DNA of 64,000 nt from Mucilaginibacter phyllosphaerae (GCF_004378255.1 NZ_SNQG01000001.1:868001-932000), one strand, 5' to 3'; shown: positions 40,984 to 50,501, numbered from the stretch's first letter. A program made the numbers and translations. The notes: generated by a model from the letters alone, not told the origin.

Positions 40984-41565
40984 TTATATCTGCCCGTCCA
41001 GGTTAAAGCAATTACGGCAGCGGGCTTCGTAACTTTCTTTTTCGCCTAAAAGTATCTGACTTTCGTTGGGTACCAGGCGATAAGAGTACATGGCCTGCTG
41101 GCCGCATTTTACGCACACGGCGTGCAGTTTGGTAACCGAGTCGGCTATGGCCATCAATTGCGGCATGGCGCCAAAAGGGCGGCCTTTAAAATCCATATCC
41201 AGGCCGGCTATTATTACACGTACACCACTATTGGCCAGGGTTTGGCAAACCTGCGGCAGGCCGTCGTCAAAAAACTGGGCTTCGTCAATACCCACCACCT
41301 GAATGTGGCCCGCCAGCGGCAAAATTTCTGCCGATGCAGCCACCGTTTTAGAAGGGATAGAATTAAGATTATGCGATACCAGGGCGCTTTTATCATAGCG
41401 GGTATCGGCTACGGGGCTAAAAATTTCAACATTTACTTTAGCGATCCGCGCGCGGTTAACCCGCCTGATCAGCTCTTCGGTTTTGCCCGAAAACATTGAC
41501 CCACAGACCACTTCAATACTCCCTCCAATCTCATTCCTCCTTTTAAAAACTTCCTCGGTGTACAA
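40984..41565 (-). CDS. tdk: Thymidine kinase
   Basis: Type II thymidine kinase of nucleotide salvage: phosphorylates thymidine to dTMP with ATP in the cytoplasm. The 193-residue protein has the P-loop GSMFSGKT at about 22-29, the DEAQFF box at about 94-99 with the base Glu, LDMDFKGRPFG at about 121-131 and the zinc ribbon CVKCGQQ at about 150-156 together with CRNC near 183-186. Length is normal. It ends against the repeat array and is divergent from a charged conserved protein. A short spacer of 76 bases must hold both promoters. Confidence 0.96.
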   Translation of the reverse strand: MYTEEVFKRRNEIGGSIEVVCGSMFSGKTEELIRRVNRARIAKVNVEIFSPVADTRYDKSALVSHNLNSIPSKTVAASAEILPLAGHIQVVGIDEAQFFDDGLPQVCQTLANSGVRVIIAGLDMDFKGRPFGAMPQLMAIADSVTKLHAVCVKCGQQAMYSYRLVPNESQILLGEKESYEARCRNCFNLDGQI

Positions 41566-41607
41566 ATCTCAAAACTTTAGTGAAGGGCTAATATCAGAAT
41601 TTTATGC

Positions 41608-41615
41608 TATTTTTG
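41608..41615 (+). promoter_or_regulatory. Promoter -7 box of the charged conserved protein gene
   Basis: TATTTTTG, a match to TAnnTTTG, 26 bases before the ATG at 41642. It supports that start over an in-frame start upstream. No good TTTG at -33. Confidence 0.5.
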
Positions 41616-41641
41616 GTAAGCAATTTCCTAACATTAAAGCC

Positions 41642-42775
41642 ATGAAGCAGCAGGAGGTATTTAGAAAGACCGGCGAAATACTAAAAGAACTTAGCGACCA
41701 ATATCAGGATCTGAAAAACACTGCAGACAACCTGAACGACCTGGAACTTGAACTGTTTATTGCCAATGCCCACTTTTTAATAGACCATGCCGAAATTTTA
41801 AGAAAACTGAACCTGCAGCGTGCGCAGCTGCAACACACCCTGCCCCCGCACGTTGAAGAGAAAAAGCTTGAGTTACCAAAACCGGCAGAGCCAAGGCCCG
41901 AACCTGCCAGACTTGTGGCGGAAGAGAAAAAATTTGATTTGCTAAAACCGGCAGAACTAAGGCCGCAAAACCTGAAACCCTTAACTGAAGAAGTAAAAAA
42001 GCCCAATAATACCGGCGAGCCTAAATATTTTGAGCCACTTGTGCAGCAGGCAAAGCCTGTAATAGAGCGCACACCATTTAAACCGGCACCGCCCAAGCCC
42101 ATAAAAATTGATATTACCCCGGTTGCCGATGAGCAGCCTTCCCCGCAGATAGACCTGAGCACGGGTACCGGCAGCGATAGCTATTCGTTTGAGCGGCAGG
42201 AGCCCGAGATCATTAAACATAAATTGATTTTGGATGAAGCCGATGACTGGGGGGACGAAGAAGATGCACCGGAAGCACGTGCTGCCGCGCCCGAAAACAA
42301 GGCCGGCAACAACCCCGTAGTTACGATGGAAAACATCCTCGACGGAGAGATCATTAACACGGATGATGAAACGCAGGAGCCAAACATTGTACCTGCCAAC
42401 CCCGAGCCGGTGATTGATAACACCCCGAAAGTGAAGGCCGATGAACCGGTAAAAGAAGAAAAAGTACTTACGCTAAATCAGCGGATGTCTGCACAGTTGA
42501 GGGGGAGCCTCAACACCCATACAGAGCCTGCCGAAGCGCCCATAAAAGATATGAAAGCGGCCATCAGCCTGAATGATAAAATGCTTTTTGTGAAAGACCT
42601 GTTTAACGGCTACAGCCTGGCCTACAGCGAAGCTATTGAGATAGTGAATCGCTTTACCAACTTTGAAGAAGCCGACCGTTTCCTGAAAACCAACTACGTT
42701 ACCAAAAATAATTGGGAAGGCAAAAAAGCCACCATGGATAAGTTTTACGCTTTGCTAAAAAGGCGTTATGCGTAG
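41642..42775 (+). CDS. Charged, low-complexity conserved protein of Bacteroidota
   Basis: 377 residues. I use the ATG at 41642-41644, where a helical domain begins (MKQQEVFRKTGEILKELSDQ); the frame is open for 53 more codons upstream, but that part overlaps the tdk gene and lacks protein-like features. Residues about 1-55 are a helical segment, about 60-290 a Pro/Glu/Lys-rich low-complexity middle with a repeated element EEKK.(E/D)L.KPAE.RP, and the last 80 residues a conserved-looking domain (KDMKAAISLNDKMLFVKDLFNGY ... FKNFEEADRFL-like, KKATMDKFYALLKRRYA). No signal peptide, so cytoplasmic. Similar C-terminal domains recur in the phylum; the role is not known. Confidence 0.75.
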   Translation: MKQQEVFRKTGEILKELSDQYQDLKNTADNLNDLELELFIANAHFLIDHAEILRKLNLQRAQLQHTLPPHVEEKKLELPKPAEPRPEPARLVAEEKKFDLLKPAELRPQNLKPLTEEVKKPNNTGEPKYFEPLVQQAKPVIERTPFKPAPPKPIKIDITPVADEQPSPQIDLSTGTGSDSYSFERQEPEIIKHKLILDEADDWGDEEDAPEARAAAPENKAGNNPVVTMENILDGEIINTDDETQEPNIVPANPEPVIDNTPKVKADEPVKEEKVLTLNQRMSAQLRGSLNTHTEPAEAPIKDMKAAISLNDKMLFVKDLFNGYSLAYSEAIEIVNRFTNFEEADRFLKTNYVTKNNWEGKKATMDKFYALLKRRYA

Positions 42776-42825
42776 CATCAGGCATAACTCGTTACTGCAA
42801 TAATAATACAGCATTAAAAAGGCCA

Positions 42826-44094
42826 TTAGGCGTGATTGATGCCCATGCGGTTAGAGTCCAGCTTAAGCAGGATGAACAGCAGGATGGTAAAACTCCATAA
42901 CGAACTACCGCCATAACTAATGAACGGCAGCGGGATCCCGATAACCGGCATATAACCAATAGCCATTGCTATATTGATAATAACGTGGCAAAAGATGATA
43001 GAAGCCACCCCATAACCGTAAATACGCGAGAATGGCGCACGCTGCCGCTCGGCTATCAGAATAATGCGCAGCAGCAAAAAAAGATATAAGCCCAGCACCG
43101 TTACCGAGCCTGCAAAGCCCCACTCCTCGCCTATGGTACAAAAAATAAAATCGGTACTTTGCGCAGGTACGAATGCATATTTGGTTTGTGTGCCCTGTAA
43201 ATAACCTTTGCCCCAAACCCGGCCCGAGCCAATGGCAATGATGGATTGGTTTTGATTATACCCCACATGTTTTTTATCCTGCGACAGGCCAAGCACCACA
43301 TCTATCCTGTCGCGCTGGTGTTTTTTAAGGCCTTTGTTGTAAAGCGGCTTGGCAGCAAATATAAAGCCTATGCTGATGACAGCCCCAACAATAACTTTAA
43401 ACAACAATGGCCTGTTGCGCTTAATAGATATTGCCGCCAATACGGTAACAATTATCACCGCAATTACCACATACCATTCGTTAAATATCAACGAGGTGAT
43501 AAACAAGGTAATGAGTATGCCGCCAATAACAAGAAAATAGGTAGACAGGCCCTCGCGGTACAGCACAAATATAAGCGAGCAAAATACCAGGGTAGAGCCA
43601 TCATCCGGCTGCATTTTGATGAGCACCATGGGCAGTAAAATAATACCGCCGGCTATCAGGAACGATTTAGGGTCGGTAACCTTTACGTTGGTAGCGCTCA
43701 GATACCTTGCCAGTAACAAACAGGTGGCAAACTTGGCAAATTCTGATGGCTGCAGCTTAAAACCGCCGCCCAGATCTATCCATGCCTGGTTGCCGCCAAC
43801 CCCACGGCCCACGGCCAATACCAGTATCAGCATCAGCACCGTAACCACGTAAAGCGCAGGCGAAACTGCCGAAAGGAACCGGCTTTCTAACAACAATATC
43901 ACCGTACCCAGCACCAGGCCAGTTAGTATAAAAATAAATTGCCTGCCGTAACTGGTTTCCAGATCTAAAATGCTGGGGTGGTTCTCATCAAACACCGCGG
44001 CATGAATATTGAACCAGCCAATGGTACACAGCGCCAGATAGATGAGCACCGTTATCCAGTCTACATTAAAAAAGAAACCGCGCTGGTTATTCAT
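42826..44094 (-). CDS. rodA: Rod-shape-determining SEDS glycosyltransferase RodA
   Basis: Inner-membrane SEDS-family polymerase that makes glycan strands for cell elongation with PBP2. The 422-residue protein has about ten membrane segments. Family marks seen: GRQFIFILTGLVLG, WIDLGGGFKLQPSEFAKFATCLLLA (the QPSE motif), KMQPDDGSTLVF, YNQNQSIIAIGSGRVWGKGYLQGTQTKYAFVPAQSTDFIFCTIGEEWGF with the catalytic Asp in the TDFIF loop, and GIPLPFISYGGSSLW near the end. The start overlaps the mrdA end by 8 bases. It is the last gene of the mreB-C-D-mrdA-rodA operon. Confidence 0.95.
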   Translation of the reverse strand: MNNQRGFFFNVDWITVLIYLALCTIGWFNIHAAVFDENHPSILDLETSYGRQFIFILTGLVLGTVILLLESRFLSAVSPALYVVTVLMLILVLAVGRGVGGNQAWIDLGGGFKLQPSEFAKFATCLLLARYLSATNVKVTDPKSFLIAGGIILLPMVLIKMQPDDGSTLVFCSLIFVLYREGLSTYFLVIGGILITLFITSLIFNEWYVVIAVIIVTVLAAISIKRNRPLLFKVIVGAVISIGFIFAAKPLYNKGLKKHQRDRIDVVLGLSQDKKHVGYNQNQSIIAIGSGRVWGKGYLQGTQTKYAFVPAQSTDFIFCTIGEEWGFAGSVTVLGLYLFLLLRIILIAERQRAPFSRIYGYGVASIIFCHVIINIAMAIGYMPVIGIPLPFISYGGSSLWSFTILLFILLKLDSNRMGINHA

Positions 44095-46066
44095 CGTCCC
44101 TCCTTTTTGGCAACATGGCGGTTTGTGCCGATCTTAAGGCGGCCTTTTTTACCGAATCCTGCTTTTGCTTCCTGATGGAATCTAAACTTACCTTTTTAAG
44201 GCTGTCGGCTTTTATTCTTGCTTTATCGGCAGGTTTTAAAATAATGGCGGGCAACAGGTTTTTTTCGATATAATATTCAGGGAAAATATGCGATGGCCGC
44301 TGGCTGATGCTTCCGCGTAAATATTGCTCTACAATAAAGCTGGCTATGGGTGCCGCCCAGGTACCGCCGTCGCCAGAGTTTTCTACCACCACCGCTATGG
44401 CTATCTTAGGGTTATCGCGCGGGGCGAAGGCCACAAATAACGAGTGGTTTTTACCATGCGGGTTTTGCGCCGTACCGGTTTTACCGCACATCACAATCCC
44501 CGGAATTTTTGAACCCTGCCCCGTACCGTAATCTACCACGCTTTGCATCCCGTTTATAACAGGTTCAAAATACTGAGCATCTATACCTACATAGTTTTTA
44601 ACCGTGTATTCGTGTTTTATTACCTGCTTATCGCCAATGGCTTTTATCAGGTGGGGTTTATAGTAAAAACCGCGGTTGGCAATGGTAGCTTCTATATTGG
44701 CCAACTGTAAGGGCGTGGCCAGCAATTCGCCCTGGCCAATGGCCAGCGATGCTACCGTTGTAGAACGCCACCCACCCTTGTGATACATTTTATCATAATA
44801 TTTGGCGGTAGGTACAAGCCCCTTGCCTTCGCTCGGGATATCTACGCCTAAGCGCTCGCCAAAGCCAAACTTATTTACGTTGGCTTTCCAGCTGGTGTAG
44901 CTGTCGTCGGTATTTTTACCGCCCTTTGCGTTAAGCACTTTGGCAAATACCATATTAAAATACCCGTTGCATGAACCGGCAATGGCACCTGCCAAATTAA
45001 CGGTGCCGTGTACGTGCGTACATTTAACCCTATGGTTACCCGCCATGTAATACCCGATACAGTTATACGTATCAGATGGTTTGATGAGCCCTTCCTGCAG
45101 GCCTATCAAAGCGCTTAAGGGCTTAAACGAGGAGCCCGGCGGGTAGTATGCCTGCACCGGCCTGGTGAAAAAGGGTTTGTATGGATCTTTATAAAGTTTG
45201 GCAGCGTTGTTACCCCGCTCGCGGCCTACCAGCAGGTTGGGGTTGTAGGTGGGGCTGCTTACAAAGCATAAAATCTCGCCGGTTGATGGCTCAATGGCTA
45301 CAATACTCCCCACTTTGTTGGTCATCAGCTTTTCGCCCAGTTTTTGGATCTTCATATCCAGCGACGAGATGAGGCGCTGGCCGGCTACAGCAGCAGTATC
45401 GTAAACGCCGTTGGCATAATGTCCTTTGGGGGCGTTATGCGAATCGTATATCAAATTTTGCACGCCCCGCTGCCCGCGCAATACCGTTTCGTATGATTTT
45501 TCTACGCCGGTTATCCCAACATAATCACCCGGACTATAATAACCGCCCGAGCGCTTGATGATCGCTTCTGTTGCCTCGCCTATATAACCCAGAAATTGCG
45601 CCGCGGCCGAATCCGGATAATCACGCAAACTGCGGGGCTGCGTATCAAAGCCCGGAAACTCTGACAGCCGTTCCTGGAAAGAGGCATATAACTGCGGGGC
45701 AATCTGTTTCTCGAAAACCGAAGTACGATAAGGCGAATATTTACGCGCCTTTTCCATCCGCTTATCAAAACCTGCGCGGTCTATCCCCAGTAATTTACAA
45801 AACTCAACGGTATCAAAAGCCTTTACCTGCTTGGGTACTACGGTAATGTCATAAACGGGTTCGTTCTGTACCATTATTTTACCGGTACGGTCAAGTATAG
45901 GGCCGCGCGCCGGGTACTGAATATACCGGCGGATCACATTGTTTTTGGCAAAAAGGTAATAGCGGTCATCAACTACCTGTATATAAAAAAGGCGCGCAAG
46001 TAACACCAGTATCAACACGATAAAGATGCCTGCAATAATGTACCTGCGTTCAAAAAAACTATTCAT
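44087..46066 (-). CDS. mrdA: Penicillin-binding protein 2 (elongasome transpeptidase)
   Basis: Class B PBP that crosslinks peptidoglycan during elongation together with RodA. The 659-residue protein has a short cytoplasmic start, a membrane anchor at about 10-30, the pedestal domain (RGPILDRTGKIM at about 54-65; GVEKSYETVLRGQRG at about 187-201) and the transpeptidase domain with SSFK at about 312-315 (YYPPGSSFKPL), SCN at about 365-367 and KTG in CGKTGTAQ. A 50-residue Lys/Arg-rich tail after the last strand is longer than usual and probably cytosol-free, in the periplasm. The start overlaps mreD by one base (TAATG). Confidence 0.95.
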   Translation of the reverse strand: MNSFFERRYIIAGIFIVLILVLLARLFYIQVVDDRYYLFAKNNVIRRYIQYPARGPILDRTGKIMVQNEPVYDITVVPKQVKAFDTVEFCKLLGIDRAGFDKRMEKARKYSPYRTSVFEKQIAPQLYASFQERLSEFPGFDTQPRSLRDYPDSAAAQFLGYIGEATEAIIKRSGGYYSPGDYVGITGVEKSYETVLRGQRGVQNLIYDSHNAPKGHYANGVYDTAAVAGQRLISSLDMKIQKLGEKLMTNKVGSIVAIEPSTGEILCFVSSPTYNPNLLVGRERGNNAAKLYKDPYKPFFTRPVQAYYPPGSSFKPLSALIGLQEGLIKPSDTYNCIGYYMAGNHRVKCTHVHGTVNLAGAIAGSCNGYFNMVFAKVLNAKGGKNTDDSYTSWKANVNKFGFGERLGVDIPSEGKGLVPTAKYYDKMYHKGGWRSTTVASLAIGQGELLATPLQLANIEATIANRGFYYKPHLIKAIGDKQVIKHEYTVKNYVGIDAQYFEPVINGMQSVVDYGTGQGSKIPGIVMCGKTGTAQNPHGKNHSLFVAFAPRDNPKIAIAVVVENSGDGGTWAAPIASFIVEQYLRGSISQRPSHIFPEYYIEKNLLPAIILKPADKARIKADSLKKVSLDSIRKQKQDSVKKAALRSAQTAMLPKRRDDE

Positions 46067-46584
46067 TATTTACGCTCTTTCTTTCTGAAAAATAATAAGC
46101 CAGAAACCAGCATCAAAAACACAGTAAATACCGAACTCAGTAAAAAGCGTGTTAAAGTATAGCCTATTTCATCTATCCTGAAAACCTCCAGGTTAAACAA
46201 AAAGAAATGATGGAACAGGGTTAACACAAGCGCATAGGTAAAAAACCACCTGAAACCCATAATGCTGAGGGTGGGCTCGGGCTCGTTGTCAAAACCATCT
46301 TTTTGTACCGTTATACTGATAAAAAACACCCTTACCAATGCCAGCAGTGTACATGCCGCAGCATGCAGGCCGGGGGTATCGTAAAAAGCATCTATGGTTA
46401 AGCCCAATACAAATGCCAGCGCAAAAAGCACCAGGTTAGGCGTTTCGAACGGCAGCAGCAGTATAAACAGGATGTACAGGTACGGGGTAGACAGGTTGTA
46501 AAGCGTGATGTTTTTTAACAGGAAAACCTGTAACAGCACCAGCACTACAAAGCGCACCAGGTTTATGATCAGGATCCTACTCAT
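46066..46584 (-). CDS. mreD: Rod-shape-determining protein MreD
   Basis: A 172-residue inner-membrane scaffold protein with five or six membrane segments: residues about 5-25, 30-52, 55-78, 80-100, 118-132 and 148-165. MreD has low sequence conservation; identification here rests on size, topology, and position between mreC and mrdA with overlaps on both sides. The N-terminal ILIINLVRFVVLVLLQVFLLKNITLYN matches the group seen in Bacteroidota. It links the MreC-MreB complex to the synthases. The start overlaps the mreC end by 8 bases, and its stop overlaps the mrdA start by one base. Confidence 0.9.
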   Translation of the reverse strand: MSRILIINLVRFVVLVLLQVFLLKNITLYNLSTPYLYILFILLLPFETPNLVLFALAFVLGLTIDAFYDTPGLHAAACTLLALVRVFFISITVQKDGFDNEPEPTLSIMGFRWFFTYALVLTLFHHFFLFNLEVFRIDEIGYTLTRFLLSSVFTVFLMLVSGLLFFRKKERK

Positions 46585-47416
46585 CGGCTTTTTTCTCCTG
46601 TGCTTCTAACGTATTTTGCTCTTGCGCAAATTTATTTATCACTACGTAAACGTACTCCAGCTTGCTAAAGTCGGTAGCCAGGGCTACTTCCATGTTCAGG
46701 AAAAAGCCGCCGCCTTTTTTGGCGTTAAGCTTACTTACCTTGCCCAAAGGTACCCCCGCCGGGAATAACGAAAGATCTGACGTAACCACCGCCTCGCCAA
46801 TTTTTGGCTGCGCGTTGTTAGATACATCTATCAGCAAGCCTTTGTGCGGGTCCATATCTTCGCCCCATTCCAGGTAACCAATTTCTTTATTGGTAGCCAG
46901 CATTGCGCTAAAGCGCGAATCCTTGTGCAATAACGATTGTACAATAGCTAAATGCTCGCCCACAAAAACCACTTTGCCCACCACGCCCGCATCAGATATT
47001 ACACCCATGCCTTTGGCAATACCATCTTTAGTACCCCGGCTAATGGTAAGGTAATTATTACGTTTATTTATGGAGTTATTGATCACCTTAGCCTCTACAG
47101 TTACATATTGCTGTTTGTATATGGTATCGTTAACGGTGCGCTTTGCCAGCGTATCTGCGTACTTATATGAGCGTAACTGGTTGCGCAGGGCAGCATTTTC
47201 TTTAGCCAGCCCGTCGTTCACCTCCTTTAAGCTCAGGTAACCTTTAAACTCATCGGCCCTAGCATACAGGCTGCTGCTAACCCGGTTGGTACTGTTGATA
47301 AAAGACGCCTTCTGGAAAGAATTGTACTTGATGTAGATGATAAGCGAAGCGATCTCGAAAATAAGGAACAGGAAGAATGCGTTGTACTTGGTGATAAATA
47401 TCAGGAGGTTGCGCAT
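46577..47416 (-). CDS. mreC: Rod-shape-determining protein MreC
   Basis: A 279-residue periplasmic scaffold with one N-terminal membrane segment (about 9-30), a coiled coil (KEVNDGLAKENAALRNQL at about 62-79) and two beta domains. The family pattern is present: AKVINNSINKRNNYLTISRGTKDGIAKGMGVISDAGVVGKV at about 108-148, and SRFSAMLATNKEIGYLEWGED, followed by GEAVVTSDLSLFPAGVPLGKVSKL at about 209-232. It ties MreB filaments to PBP2/RodA. It is separated from mreB by an 87-base spacer with a long inverted repeat. The tail is charged (EQNTLEAQEKKADE). Confidence 0.94.
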   Translation of the reverse strand: MRNLLIFITKYNAFFLFLIFEIASLIIYIKYNSFQKASFINSTNRVSSSLYARADEFKGYLSLKEVNDGLAKENAALRNQLRSYKYADTLAKRTVNDTIYKQQYVTVEAKVINNSINKRNNYLTISRGTKDGIAKGMGVISDAGVVGKVVFVGEHLAIVQSLLHKDSRFSAMLATNKEIGYLEWGEDMDPHKGLLIDVSNNAQPKIGEAVVTSDLSLFPAGVPLGKVSKLNAKKGGGFFLNMEVALATDFSKLEYVYVVINKFAQEQNTLEAQEKKADE

Positions 47417-47436
47417 CTTTCAGAGATTAGAGGTTT

Positions 47437-47496
47437 GAGATTAGAGATTAGGACCATTGAGTATAAACTAATCTCTGGTTCCTAATCTCTAATCTC
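47437..47496. repeat. 17-bp inverted repeat between mreB and mreC
   Basis: GAGATTAGAGATTAGGA (47437-47453) and its exact complement (47480-47496) flank a 26-base loop. The heptamer GATTAGA or its complement recurs at 47422-47431 and at 50330-50345, so this is one of a dispersed family. In the mreB-mreC mRNA it would fold to a stable hairpin without a T run. Confidence 0.75.
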
Positions 47497-47503
47497 TAAA
47501 CAA

Positions 47504-48526
47504 CTATTGCATTAAAAATTTAAAGTTACCTATATTTTTAAGCGCGGTGCCTGTGCCGCGTACTACGGCGCGCAGCGGGTCTTCGGCTACGTGCACGGGT
47601 AGTTTGGTTTTGGCAGCCACACGTTTATCCAGCCCGCGTAATAATGCGCCGCCGCCGGTTAAGTAAATACCTGTCTGGTAAATATCGGCAGAAAGCTCCG
47701 GCGGGGTTATCTCCAAAGCCTTCAATATCGCTTCCTCTATCTTTGAGATAGATTTATCCAGGCAATGCGCAATCTCGGTGTACGATACGGTGATCTGTTT
47801 GGGTACGCCGGTCATCAGGTCGCGGCCTTGTACGGCAAAATCTGCAGGCGGTTCAGAAAGTTCCGGAAGCGCTGCCCCTACCTCTATCTTGATTTTCTCG
47901 GCAGTACGGTCGCCGATCATGATATTGTGCTGGCGGCGGATGTATTGTACAATGTCTGAGTCGAAGTTATCCCCTGCAACGCGGATAGACTGGTCGCACA
48001 CGATACCCGAAAGGGCAATAACCGCAATTTCGGTAGTACCACCACCAATATCAATGATCATGTTACCCATAGGCTCCTCTACATCGATACCAATACCTAC
48101 GGCAGCAGCCATTGGTTCGTAAATAAGGTAAACCTCTTTAGCGCCTGCAATTTCGGCACTGTCACGTACGGCACGCTTCTCCACCTCGGTAATACCCGAT
48201 GGGATACAGATAACCATACGCAACGATGGGAAGAACCACCCTTTACCCTGGTTTATCATTTTGATCATCCCGCGTATCATTAGCTCGGCGGCGTTAAAAT
48301 CGGCAATTACACCATCCTTAAGCGGGCGCACCGTGCGGATGTTATCGTGGGTTTTACCCTCCATCTGCATCGCCTGGCGGCCAATGGCAATCACTTTATT
48401 GGTGGTGCGGTCAAACGCCACGATGGATGGCTCGTCAACAACAACTTTATCATTATGGATGATAAGGGTATTTGCCGTACCCAGATCGATAGCTATCTCT
48501 TGCGTAAAAAAATTGAATAAACCCAT
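47504..48526 (-). CDS. mreB: Rod-shape-determining protein MreB
   Basis: Actin-like ATPase that forms membrane-bound filaments guiding elongation. The 340-residue protein starts with the amphipathic MGLFNFFTQEIAIDLGTANTLI (phosphate-1 motif DLGTANT), then connect and phosphate-2 (DIGGGTTEIAVIALSG at about 162-177) and adenosine motif TGGGALLRGLDKR at about 288-300. Length is standard. It is the first gene of the elongation operon; mreC follows behind an 87-base spacer. I see no clear TAnnTTTG promoter in the 237 bases upstream. Confidence 0.96.
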   Translation of the reverse strand: MGLFNFFTQEIAIDLGTANTLIIHNDKVVVDEPSIVAFDRTTNKVIAIGRQAMQMEGKTHDNIRTVRPLKDGVIADFNAAELMIRGMIKMINQGKGWFFPSLRMVICIPSGITEVEKRAVRDSAEIAGAKEVYLIYEPMAAAVGIGIDVEEPMGNMIIDIGGGTTEIAVIALSGIVCDQSIRVAGDNFDSDIVQYIRRQHNIMIGDRTAEKIKIEVGAALPELSEPPADFAVQGRDLMTGVPKQITVSYTEIAHCLDKSISKIEEAILKALEITPPELSADIYQTGIYLTGGGALLRGLDKRVAAKTKLPVHVAEDPLRAVVRGTGTALKNIGNFKFLMQ

Positions 48527-48763
48527 TTGGCGTTATTTCTATTTAGCTGGAATTTAATATTAAAACTTTTTTTGGGTGCCAAATAACACGGGCGCCGTAT
48601 TCGTGTAAATTAGTAATTAATAACTCTAATTTTTAATAATTCGTATTTGTTGTTAGAGATTAGTTAACCGGAGATGAGCGATCAGTTACTAACGATTGCA
48701 AATAAACTGTACTATTTAATTTGCTGCTACTCATTTCTGATTAACTAATCTTCAAGCTCTAAA

Positions 48764-50290
48764 TTAGTGTTTAAAATGCCTTACCCCTGTAGTAACCATG
48801 GCAATGCCTTTTTGGTTACACATATTGATAGAATCCTGATCTTTTATAGAACCGCCGGGCTGTAAAACGGCTGTGATGCCGGCATCTGCAGCAATCTCCA
48901 CACAATCCGGGAAGGGGAAAAACGCATCAGATGCCATTACGGCGCCTTTCAGATCAAACCCAAAACTTTTTGCCTTGATGATGGCTTGCTTCAAGGAATC
49001 AACCCTGGAAGTTTGGCCAACGCCGCTTGCCATTAACTGGTTGTTTTTAGCAAATACAATGGTGTTTGATTTGGTATGCTTTACCACCTTGTTGGCAAAG
49101 TAAAGGTCTTTAAGCTCAGGCTCGGTTGGCTTTTTATCCGTAACCGGGTTCATTTTAGCCGGGCCTTCAACGGTGTTGTCCTTATCCTGCTCTATCACGC
49201 CGTTCAGTAAGGTTTTAAATTGCTTTAGCGGCAATTCTACCCGGTTGCGGATCAATACGATCCGGTTTTTTTTGGCCGACAGGATCTGCACGGCCTCGTC
49301 TGTAAAGGCAGGTGCGATCAGCACTTCATAAAAAATCTTGTCTATCTCTGTGGCGGTAGCCGCATCTATCTCATCATTGGCGATGATAACGCCGCCAAAG
49401 GCCGAAACCGGGTCACAGGCCAGGGCATCTATCCAGGCTTCTTTAATGAACGACCGTGTGGCAATACCGCAGGCGTTGGTATGTTTTAGTATAGCGATGG
49501 TTGGATCTGTAAACTCATCAATTAATGCAACCGCGGCATCTACATCAACCAGGTTATTGTAGGATAATTCTTTACCGTTTAGCTTGGTGAACATGGCATC
49601 CAGGTTACCATAAAAAGTGCCTTTTTGATGCGGGTTTTCGCCATAGCGCAACACCTGGCTGGTTTGAATGCTTTGTTTAAAAACAGGCATCGGCTCACTT
49701 TGGTCAAAGTACTGAAAAATGTGGGTATCGTAGTTGGATGATATATTGAATGCCTTTTGCGCAAAACGGCGGCGCTGATCAATAGTGGTGGCGCCTTGCT
49801 GCGCTTTCAGGATCTCTTCCAGTTCGCTGTAATCGTTTTTTGAAGCCAGTATCACTACATCTTTATAGTTTTTAGCGGCTGCGCGGATCAATGAGATGCC
49901 GCCGATATCGATCTTTTCGATAATATCTTCCTGGCTGGCGCCCGAGTTTACCGTTTCTTCGAAGGGATAAAGGTCAACAATCACCAGGTCAATTTCGGGT
50001 ATTTCATACTGGGCAAGCTGCTGCTCGTCGCTGTCAAAACTCCTGCGGGCCAATATACCGCCAAACACCTTTGGATGCAGCGTTTTTACACGGCCGCCCA
50101 GTATAGACGGGTATGAGGTAAGATCCTCAACAGCAATAACATCAACACTAAGATCGCGGATAAAAGTTTCGGTACCACCGGTAGAATAGATCTTAACACC
50201 AAGGCGGTTCAACTCATGAATTATAGGCTCAAGGTTGTCTTTGTAATAAACAGAAATCAGCGCGTTTTTTATTTGAACAGAATGACTCAT
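48764..50290 (-). CDS. purH: Bifunctional AICAR formyltransferase / IMP cyclohydrolase
   Basis: Catalyses the last two steps of IMP synthesis. The 508-residue protein has an N-terminal MGS-like cyclohydrolase domain (NALISVYYKDNLEPIIHELNRLGVKIYSTGGTETFI at about 8-43, GGRVKTLHPKVFGGILARR at about 67-85) and a C-terminal AICARFT domain with LRYGENPHQKGTFYG at about 213-227 and FPFPDCVEIAADAGITAVLQPGGSIKDQDSI near 460-490. Length is typical. It has its own promoter with a TACCTTTG box at 50314-50321 and no co-directional neighbour within 230 bases downstream. Confidence 0.97.
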   Translation of the reverse strand: MSHSVQIKNALISVYYKDNLEPIIHELNRLGVKIYSTGGTETFIRDLSVDVIAVEDLTSYPSILGGRVKTLHPKVFGGILARRSFDSDEQQLAQYEIPEIDLVIVDLYPFEETVNSGASQEDIIEKIDIGGISLIRAAAKNYKDVVILASKNDYSELEEILKAQQGATTIDQRRRFAQKAFNISSNYDTHIFQYFDQSEPMPVFKQSIQTSQVLRYGENPHQKGTFYGNLDAMFTKLNGKELSYNNLVDVDAAVALIDEFTDPTIAILKHTNACGIATRSFIKEAWIDALACDPVSAFGGVIIANDEIDAATATEIDKIFYEVLIAPAFTDEAVQILSAKKNRIVLIRNRVELPLKQFKTLLNGVIEQDKDNTVEGPAKMNPVTDKKPTEPELKDLYFANKVVKHTKSNTIVFAKNNQLMASGVGQTSRVDSLKQAIIKAKSFGFDLKGAVMASDAFFPFPDCVEIAADAGITAVLQPGGSIKDQDSINMCNQKGIAMVTTGVRHFKH

Positions 50291-50313
50291 TACGACAGGG
50301 AATTTTTGAGCCG

Positions 50314-50321
50314 CAAAGGTA
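50314..50321 (-). promoter_or_regulatory. Promoter -7 box of purH
   Basis: On the minus strand this reads TACCTTTG, 23 bases before the purH ATG. No clear upstream TTTG is seen; a GATTAGAGATTAGAG repeat lies there instead. Confidence 0.6.
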
Positions 50322-50501
50322 CGTATTACTGATTAGAGATTAGAGGATTGTGGTTAGTTTTTTTTGGTTTGCTTTCGGCGCTTTTTAATTAGTTGTAAAA
50401 AAGGTTCATAAATGTATGTTACCTTGGTATCAGCGTATTAATTTTATTAATTCAGGGATATAACAACGGTAATCATTCAATCAAATTCGCATAGCCATCA
50501 A

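Noticed and set aside
41483..41641. N-terminal extension of the charged conserved protein
   Set aside because: It overlaps the tdk gene start, has no domain-like features, and a promoter-like box at 41608-41615 lies inside it.
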